DNA of 10,518 bases from an uncultured Eubacteriales bacterium (GTDB lineage Bacteria; Bacillota; Clostridia; Oscillospirales; Acutalibacteraceae), in contig CAKSST010000029.1 in NCBI GenBank assembly GCA_934489895.1, positions 1-10,518 of the forward strand, given 5' to 3'. This document shows positions 5,557-10,518 of this stretch, in pieces (within the stretch, counting starts at the first letter, position 1; each line of letters begins with the position of its first letter). The notes under the pieces are model-generated. The model was not told the origin of the DNA and made no database searches. It saw nothing but the letters and a program-made list of their open reading frames with translations. Both the position numbers and the translations under genes were made by a program.

Positions 5557-5984
5557 GTAGCCGTTACAGGCTTTTGGCCGATATACAAAAACCTAAAACA
5601 ACCCTTGACTACGCCGACAATCCCGACAAGACCACTGCAAGAGAATATCTTGACAAGGTAGTCGGCTATCACGGAATACAGAGTTTCCGTGAAAGCGAGG
5701 TCACACCGGAGCAAGCCTTTAAAATCGGCAAAGCCACCGCCCGAAAGATGTGGGGCGATAGGTATCAGGTACTTGTAACTGTTCACCTGAATACAGACAA
5801 TGTGCATTGCCATTTCGTTGTAAACCCCGTGTCATTTAAGGACGGTACAAAATTTCAAAACAAAATCGGCGACCACAAGGAACTTCGCCGTGTGTCGGAT
5901 GAGATATGCCGAGAGCACGGTTTGTCCGTTCTTGAAAACAGTAACTTCTACGGCGGGCACAAAAAGGATTATTGGCGGCACAAG
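5557..5984 (+). pseudogene. MobA/Rlx-type relaxase, frameshifted, internally deleted, C-terminally cut
   Basis: The frame from 5557 reads VAVTGFWPIYKNLK, a typical relaxase N-terminus, but its first codon is GTA where ATG or GTG is expected. One base seems missing in the A-run at 5595-5598; the next frame continues TTLDYADNPDKTTAREYLD. At about 5652-5658 it jumps to KVVGYHGIQSF, whereas full-length relatives as I recall have several dozen residues between these motifs, so an in-frame internal deletion is likely. The metal-binding three-histidine motif survives (VHLNTDNVHCHFVVNP, two His codons at 5805 and 5811). After DYWRHK at 5984 the sequence switches to the 3' flank of the DUF2935 gene, removing the rest of the protein. 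ATG 5547 or 5550 would give a hybrid product of about 190 residues whose last part is not relaxase. It cannot support transfer by itself. Confidence 0.85.
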
Positions 5985-6020
5985 ATGTGTATTACTGCTT
6001 TGTATATTCTAATACATCTT
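5982..6020 (-). terminator. Probable terminator hairpin of the DUF2935 gene, T-run lost at the element junction
   Basis: AAGATGTGTATTA (5982-5994) and TAATACATCTT (6010-6020) pair over 11 bases with a two-base bulge. The hairpin begins five bases past the DUF2935 stop on the minus strand, but GTGCC follows instead of a T-run. The relaxase sequence begins right there, so the junction may have removed the tail. Confidence 0.45.
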
Positions 6021-6024
6021 AGAA

Positions 6025-6918
6025 CTATTGATTCAAAAGCCTTATATAATGGTTTGCTTCACGAAGAACATGATCTGCAAGCAGCGGCAGTATTACAGAG
6101 CGGATATTGCATTGTTGTATGCCTTTAGTACCCGCGGCCTTAAAATCTCTAAACTTCACTGTTTGTTCTAATGAAGCGGAAACAATAGTTTTATCGTGCG
6201 CATCACAACATTTTTCAAGCAGATTGGCATAATCGTTGGCAAAGTCGTTTGCGGAATTTATTAAATCAGTTTCAGTCGGATCAAGAAGCCCGCGTATAAA
6301 CAGCGCGTGCTCCATCATTATGCGGTTCCAAAAGCACTCAATATCCTGCATTGATTTATCAGACAGACAACTGTCATTTTCAATCATTTCAACATATTGA
6401 CGATAGAGCTTTGCCTCCCTGATTATATGTTCAATAAGCAGCGGATAATTCATAGTGTACATGTTGCAGTTTAAAACCATTTTTAAAACCTGCTCTTTGA
6501 AAGAAATAAGTCCGTCTAAAATCTCAAGGGCTTTCAGATTCAAACCTTTAACCTTACAGGACATATCTTTATTATAATTTCGATATCTGTTTGAGCTGTG
6601 TAATTGCAGCTCCCGTCGGGTTATATCTTTGTTAATTGATATGCCTGTAAAAGATTCGCTTTGTCTTTCAGCCTTTGCGGTAAATTCAGTAACCAGCTCA
6701 CCGGAATTTAATACATTCCAACTTACATTTCCGCTACTTAAAGCAACAGTCTGTGACAATAGGTTTTCTAATTCTTTTTTAAAATATTCGGCTTTATTGG
6801 CAAACGAAGAATCTGCAGGTGTAAAACCGGCTTTTAAAAAGAAAGCGTGTTCTTTCATTATGCGCCCGAAAAACAGATGCAGCTCTAAAGATTTTGTAAT
6901 ATAGTTATCGTTGTACAT
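6025..6918 (-). CDS. DUF2935 protein, duplicated ferritin-like helical metal-binding fold
   Basis: 297 residues, all-helical, with a visible internal duplication: LHLFFGRIMKEHAFFLKAGF (about 14-32) matches CFWNRIMMEHALFIRGLLDP (about 195-214), and LIEHIIREAKLY (about 161-172) matches LLADHVLREANHYIRLL (about 279-295). Each half carries Glu-His and His/Glu pairs spaced as metal ligands in a four-helix bundle (E23-H24, E163-H164-E168; E203-H204, H283-E287-H290). This is the DUF2935 family, thought to be ferritin-like metal binders; no reaction is established. The start at 6918 is chosen because GGAGG (within 6922-6930) lies six bases upstream, while the ATG at 6930 overlaps that ribosome site. 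Complete and apparently intact. It follows glgB in the same direction, but a strong terminator separates them. No clear promoter was found in the AT-rich 6919-7012. Confidence 0.85.
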   Translation of the reverse strand: MYNDNYITKSLELHLFFGRIMKEHAFFLKAGFTPADSSFANKAEYFKKELENLLSQTVALSSGNVSWNVLNSGELVTEFTAKAERQSESFTGISINKDITRRELQLHSSNRYRNYNKDMSCKVKGLNLKALEILDGLISFKEQVLKMVLNCNMYTMNYPLLIEHIIREAKLYRQYVEMIENDSCLSDKSMQDIECFWNRIMMEHALFIRGLLDPTETDLINSANDFANDYANLLEKCCDAHDKTIVSASLEQTVKFRDFKAAGTKGIQQCNIRSVILPLLADHVLREANHYIRLLNQ

Positions 6919-7012
6919 ATTTTCCTCCATTAAATTAAAGATGTATCAGTACAACATATGCGGTTTAATGAAATAGGTTATATTCCAAAAACAAAATATT
7001 TTTTATAACAGT

Positions 7013-7048
7013 AAAAAATACCGACCTTTTCTGCGGTCGGTATTTTTT
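7013..7048. terminator. Strong terminator at the 3' end of glgB, bidirectional
   Basis: AAAAAATACCGACC (7013-7026) and GGTCGGTATTTTTT (7035-7048) pair perfectly around an eight-base loop, giving T-runs in both directions. It abuts the glgB stop codon (TAA on the minus strand at 7048-7050). Confidence 0.93.
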
Positions 7049-9048
7049 TATTTTCCCCTTTTAAAAACTATAGCCGTTCTGCTTGGTATATAGCAATTAA
7101 AGCCTATCCAGTCAGCCGGAGTGGTATATGTTTTATATTTCATAGAAGTATCAACTCTTGAAAATCCGCCAAACTTGCCGTCATCAGAAGACAAAACAAC
7201 CTTATAAGTGCCCTTTCTACCTACCGGCACAAAATATCCCTCGAAAGATTTTGTAGGATGAAAATTAAATATAAAAACAAAATCTCCTTTAGTAAAAATA
7301 ATAATTTTATCATCCTGATGAAGCAATCTGTTTTTTGGCATAATATCTAATAAATTATCTTTTTTAAGAAGCTTTATCATGGCCTTGTCAAAATCATTTA
7401 GCTCGCTGTAACGCAGATTTGGATTATCAACCAGACTCCACTGTCTTCTGCAATAATGATAGCTCCAGCCGTTGCCCTCGCGGGGAAAATCAATCCACTC
7501 GGGATGGCCAAACTCGTTACCCATAAAGTTAAGATACCCTTCACCTGCTAAAGAGGCTGTAATTAATCGTATCATTTTATGCAGTGCAATTCCCCTGTCA
7601 ATAACAAGGTTTTCATCAAACTTATTCATATGGGTATACATCTGCGCATCGCAAAGCCTAAACATAATGGTTTTATCGCCCACAAGCGCCTGATCGTGCG
7701 ACTCGCAATAACCAATGTTTTTTTCATGTGCGCGACGGCTTGTAAGTTCATACCAGAGTTTTCCCATATCCCAGTTATCGTCAGAACATTCCTTAAGTGT
7801 TTTAATCCAAAAATCAGGCACACCCATAGAAAGACGATAATCAAAACCAATACCTCCGTCAGCAATCGGAATACACATACCCGGCATACCCGACATATCT
7901 TCAGCCACTGTAATGGCGTTATTGTTAAGCTCGTGTATAAGTTCATTAGCTAACTGCAAATAAGTAACCGCTTCGGTGTCGGTATTCATAGAAAAATACA
8001 TATCGTAATTGGTAAATGCGCTTCCCAAACCATGATCGTGGTAAAGCATAGAGGTTACTCCGTCAAAACGAAAACCGTCAAAATGGAAAACCTCCATCCA
8101 ATATTTTAAATTTGAAAGCAAAAAGTGCAGAACTTCATTTTTACCGTAGTTAAAAAGCTTAGTTCCCCACGCGCTGTGGTTACCCTTTTCACCTTCGTGA
8201 AAAAACTGGTACACAGTGCCGTCAAATTCATTAAGTCCTTCGTTGGTGTTTTTAACAGCATGAGAATGTACAACGTCCAGCAAGACGGCAACACCCATTT
8301 TATGAGCCGTATTTATAAGGTCTTTTAGTTCACGGCTGAGACCGTAACGCGACGAGGGCGCAAAAAAGTTTGACACCTGATATCCAAACGAGCCGTAATA
8401 AGGGTGCTCCATAACAGCCATAATTTGTATAGTGTTGTAACCCAGTTTTTTTATACGAGGCAAAATATTTTTTCTAAATTCTTTGTATGTGCCAATTCTG
8501 CCCTCTTCCTGGGCCATACCAATATGGCACTCATATATAAAAGGCGTTTTTGGCGGTATGAAATCTTCGTCAGTCCAAGGATATTCTCCTAAGGTATCCT
8601 CAATTTCAGCGCACCATAAATAAGTTTTTGGGTCTTGCACCACACGGGTGGCATAAAGCGGAATACGTCGTAACATATTGCCCGAATTAATAACAATTGC
8701 TTGTACTTTTTGTCCTACTCGCAGTGCGTTTTTACCTTTAAGATTAACCTCGAAAACGCCGTTTTTGAGCTTTTTCATAGGACAGCTTTCAGTATTCCAA
8801 CCGTTAAAATCACCCGTAAGATACATAGTATCTGCAGCAGGTGCCCATTCCCTGTAAACCCAACCGCTTTCAGTAGGATGAAAACCGAAAAATTTATAAC
8901 CGTTTGCAAAATCAGAAAATTTATTTACGTTACGGCACAGTTCTTTTTTTTTACTTAAATAAAGCTCTGTCCTTAAATTAATATCCTTTTCATAGGGTGC
9001 TAAATATGGGTCAAATTCTAAAATTTTGTTTTTAGCGCGTTCAGCCAT
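7048..9048 (-). CDS. glgB: 1,4-alpha-glucan branching enzyme, eukaryotic-like (GH13_8) type
   Basis: 666 residues, complete. Residues about 60-150 form the N-terminal CBM48-like beta-sandwich (GWVYREWAPAADTMYLTGDF, NGWN). The catalytic barrel follows with GH13 motifs: LLDVVHSHAVKNTNEGLN (about 256-273), FDGFRFDGVTSMLY with the nucleophile Asp329, TVAEDMSGMPG with acid/base Glu383, and ESHDQALVGDK with Asp452. The C-terminal beta domain runs from about 580. It forms alpha-1,6 branches in glycogen or other alpha-glucans in the cytoplasm. The motifs VVHSHA, GLNEFDG and RFDGVTSMLY resemble animal and plant branching enzymes (GH13 subfamily 8) more than E. coli GlgB (subfamily 9). Start at 9048 has AGGGGG six bases upstream. 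A good promoter and a terminator bracket it, so it is a single-gene unit here, with no glgC, glgA or glgP in the window. Confidence 0.95.
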   Translation of the reverse strand: MAERAKNKILEFDPYLAPYEKDINLRTELYLSKKKELCRNVNKFSDFANGYKFFGFHPTESGWVYREWAPAADTMYLTGDFNGWNTESCPMKKLKNGVFEVNLKGKNALRVGQKVQAIVINSGNMLRRIPLYATRVVQDPKTYLWCAEIEDTLGEYPWTDEDFIPPKTPFIYECHIGMAQEEGRIGTYKEFRKNILPRIKKLGYNTIQIMAVMEHPYYGSFGYQVSNFFAPSSRYGLSRELKDLINTAHKMGVAVLLDVVHSHAVKNTNEGLNEFDGTVYQFFHEGEKGNHSAWGTKLFNYGKNEVLHFLLSNLKYWMEVFHFDGFRFDGVTSMLYHDHGLGSAFTNYDMYFSMNTDTEAVTYLQLANELIHELNNNAITVAEDMSGMPGMCIPIADGGIGFDYRLSMGVPDFWIKTLKECSDDNWDMGKLWYELTSRRAHEKNIGYCESHDQALVGDKTIMFRLCDAQMYTHMNKFDENLVIDRGIALHKMIRLITASLAGEGYLNFMGNEFGHPEWIDFPREGNGWSYHYCRRQWSLVDNPNLRYSELNDFDKAMIKLLKKDNLLDIMPKNRLLHQDDKIIIFTKGDFVFIFNFHPTKSFEGYFVPVGRKGTYKVVLSSDDGKFGGFSRVDTSMKYKTYTTPADWIGFNCYIPSRTAIVFKRGK

Positions 9049-9097
9049 TTTTATCCCCCTTAGTTAAATTTTGATTGCACATTTAAAATATATTTAT

Positions 9098-9126
9098 ATT
9101 ATAGCACAAATTATTTTTATAATCAA
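9098..9126 (-). promoter_or_regulatory. Sigma-70-type promoter of glgB
   Basis: On the minus strand TTGATT (9121-9126) and TATAAT (9098-9103) are separated by 17 bases. Predicted transcription start is near 9091, leaving a leader of about 42 bases before the glgB ATG at 9048, with AGGGGG as ribosome site. Confidence 0.8.
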
Positions 9127-9158
9127 TTTCTTTGAAAATAACTTAGAAATATTAAAAA

Positions 9159-9184
9159 GCAGCACAACAAAGTGTACTGCTTTT
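9159..9184. terminator. Terminator between the recombinase and glgB
   Basis: GCAGCACA (9159-9166) pairs with TGTACTGC (9173-9180) with one mismatched position (a G-U pair in the minus-strand RNA). A-run on the left (9154-9158) and TTTT on the right (9181-9184) let it act in both directions; the minus-strand version, ending the recombinase transcript before the glgB promoter, is stronger. Confidence 0.7.
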
Positions 9185-9189
9185 ATTGT

Positions 9190-9217
9190 GATGGGTGTTC
9201 AAAAAAGAACTGCCATC
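9190..9217. repeat. Imperfect hairpin between the terminator and the recombinase end
   Basis: GATGG (9190-9194) pairs with CCATC (9213-9217), and GTTC (9197-9200) with GAAC (9207-9210), around an A-run loop and a two-by-two mismatch. No function is evident. Confidence 0.4.
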
Positions 9218-9254
9218 AAATCTACTCATTAAGGCACAAAAGGCCTTGAATTTC

Positions 9255-10007
9255 TTACAGCCGTCTGACTGTGCAGTCATCAAACTCGGTAACAACGGCT
9301 CGGTCTTCGGTTAGGTAGCGTTCTGCTATACATTTAAGTGTTTTCCCGTCAATGTATTCGCCGATATATTTTTCGTTGGTAAGGATATACCTGACCGTTC
9401 CCATAGCCCAAGGTTTGCCGGGTACATCCTGTGAGTTCAGTTCCATTGCAATATTTCCAAAGCCCATTCCCAAACCGTACTGACCGTTTTCCATTCGCAT
9501 TTGGTTAGACCTTCTAACCCGCTTAGAGGTTGACATTGCTTCATCCTGAGCAAATGCACCTTTAATGTACAGCACAAGCTCGTGGTTTAAAGTGTTGCTG
9601 TCTATACCGTCATTTTCAAACAAAACCGTCGTGCCGTACCTTTTAAGTTCGCGAACCGCCTCAATACATTCAAGGGAGTTCCTTGCAAAACGGGACACGC
9701 TTTTTACTAAAATGCGGTCGACCTTACCCGCTTTGCAATCCCTCATCATACGGTTAAATTCATCTCGCTTGTTTCTGCTTGTCCCCGAAATACCCTCATC
9801 AGCATAAATATCTACCAAAACCATATCCTCATTTGTGCGGATATATTCGTTGTAGAACCTAACCTGTGCAATGAATGAATTTATTTGGTCTTCCTTTTCG
9901 GTACTGACACGGCAATATGCCGCAACACGCAGTTTTTTCGTTACAACTTCATATTCCGAAGAAGCCTTAATAAGCTCAACTGTTTTTTCCGGAAGCATAT
10001 ATTTCAT
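9255..10007 (-). pseudogene. Large serine recombinase (TnpX-like), shortened by internal deletions
   Basis: The N-terminal resolvase domain is intact: LRVAAYCRVSTEKEDQINSF with catalytic Ser35, YADEGISGTSRNKRDEFNRM, and ILVKSVSRFARNSLECIEAV (about 99-118). The recombinase domain is then compressed: MRMENGQYG (about 170-178) runs directly into MGFGNIAMELNSQDVPGKPW and TVRYILTNEKYIGEYI (about 204-219), where relatives have additional sequence. After that, DGKTLKCIAERYLTEDRA and FDDCTVRRL lead to a stop at residue 251. Large serine integrases have about 500 or more residues and a cysteine zinc-ribbon, which is absent here. The frame stays open through the inferred losses. AAGGAGAG lies four bases before ATG 10007, so it may still be translated, but site-specific DNA binding is unlikely. 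Such enzymes excise and insert clostridial Tn4451-like elements. Confidence 0.85.
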
Positions 10008-10028
10008 CTCGCTCTCCTTGTGATGAAA

Positions 10029-10220
10029 TTATCTTACAGTATTATTATGGCTTTGACGAATGTGCGAAAAATCGGTCGGTGTTTCGGGGATTTGCTCTTT
10101 TGCTTTTTTGGTCTTGAGGGTCTCGGCACCCTTTTCTTTCTCAGATGAAAAGTCTTTATTGGCACTCTTAACAAGTAAGGTTGCCCGCATATTTGAAAGG
10201 GCAATCTTACCGCGTTTACT
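10029..10220 (-). pseudogene. C-terminal tail of an unidentified element gene upstream of the recombinase
   Basis: On the minus strand a frame is open from the hydE junction (about 10220) to a TAA at 10029-10031: SKRGKIALSNMRATLLVKSA, then a charged, Lys/Glu-rich stretch (SEKEKGAETLKTKKAKEQ) and a tail ending FSHIRQSHNNTVR. It ends 21 bases before the recombinase start, with the recombinase ribosome site between them, which looks like operon spacing. I do not recognise the family. A stop precedes it in frame at the junction and there is no start codon with a ribosome site, so it is a remnant. It could also be chance open sequence, but the spacing and composition favour real coding. Confidence 0.45.
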
Positions 10221-10518
10221 TTATATTAATATCACAGATTGTATCTGCCGTAATCGTTCCTCCTCCCCCTTGCATCACAAAGGTTCGTAATCCAAGTACA
10301 TAGCCTTTCGCACAGCAGGCAAGAATCTGCTCTCTCGGAAGGAAGTATCGATCGCAATTTTTGTTGGAACGGCGCATGCCGCAATAATAGCAATCATTAT
10401 TGCATCGATTACTTATTTTTATAAGACCCCTGATATATACCTCGTTTCCGTATACTTCCTTACGGACTTCCCCTTCGTGCTCGGCAGCATAATAAACCAA
10501 TTCAAGTGCTTTAACCGA
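10216..10518 (-). pseudogene. hydE: HydE-like radical SAM protein ([FeFe]-hydrogenase maturase), C-terminally truncated
   Basis: The frame enters from the right edge and reads VKALELVYYAAEHEGEVRKE, then GNEVYIRGLIKISNRCNNDC, with the radical SAM cluster motif CNNDCYYC (CxxxCxxC). It continues through the helical region DRYFLPREQILACCAKGY and LGLRTFVMQGGGGTITADTI, then CDINIK and a TAA at 10216-10218. These match the start of the HydE/BioB-type barrel; HydE works with HydF and HydG to build the H-cluster of [FeFe] hydrogenase. Roughly two thirds of the barrel is missing because element-like sequence begins at about 10220. The SAM-contacting GGE motif reads GGG here (Gln-Gly-Gly-Gly-Gly), so the glutamate is lost as well. 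The N-terminus lies outside the window. HydE is preferred to BioB on the YIRGLI and YYCGMRRSN segments. Confidence 0.8.

Noticed and set aside
7579..7953. Plus-strand 124-codon frame inside glgB
   Set aside because: A shadow of the highly supported glgB coding strand, without a ribosome site.

Overview
The window looks like a chromosomal stretch of a low-GC anaerobic Firmicute (class Clostridia, gut type). The evidence is a [FeFe]-hydrogenase maturase fragment (HydE), TnpV and TnpX-type mobile-element genes, AGGAGG ribosome sites and AT-rich intergenic DNA. Only four chromosomal genes look intact: corA, a membrane-anchored LysR-like domain protein, a DUF2935 protein and glgB. Almost everything else is broken, and three chromosomal genes (kdpE, trkA, hydE) are cut where mobile-element DNA begins.

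Layout. 1-502: 3' part of a DDE transposase with an internal deletion. 527-1740: end of a TnpV-type element (frameshifted double-HTH regulator, small conserved protein, tnpV with an in-frame TGA, strong terminator). 1744-4268, minus strand: a K+/Mg2+ transport cluster read as trkA (C-terminal domain only), LysR-like protein, corA, kdpE (cut at both ends). A 329-bp tandem repeat made of small hairpins sits between the LysR-like gene and corA. 4262-5984, plus strand: decayed partition and mobilisation module (parM end, parR-like gene with premature stop, hairpin-rich oriT-like region, mobC, broken relaxase). 6025-9048, minus strand: DUF2935 gene and a eukaryotic-type (GH13_8-like) glycogen branching enzyme, separated by a strong terminator. 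9255-10220, minus strand: shortened large serine recombinase and the tail of an unknown upstream gene. 10216-10518: truncated hydE running off the right edge.

How it fits together. The mobile parts (TnpV, serine recombinase, ParM/ParR, MobC, relaxase) are what one expects in clostridial integrative mobilizable elements, but here they are in three separated pieces with frameshifts, nonsense codons and internal deletions. None of the pieces could move by itself. The trk/kdpE/corA region suggests a former potassium and magnesium homeostasis locus of which corA remains, probably read from an extended -10 promoter supplied by the flank of the hairpin repeat.

The most novel-looking signal is that repeat (3131-3460): two copies of about 160 bp, each with six short hairpins, and the differences between copies fall mainly in loops and linkers or leave pairing possible. 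I found no complete new defence or metabolic system. No tRNA, rRNA or CRISPR array was recognised.
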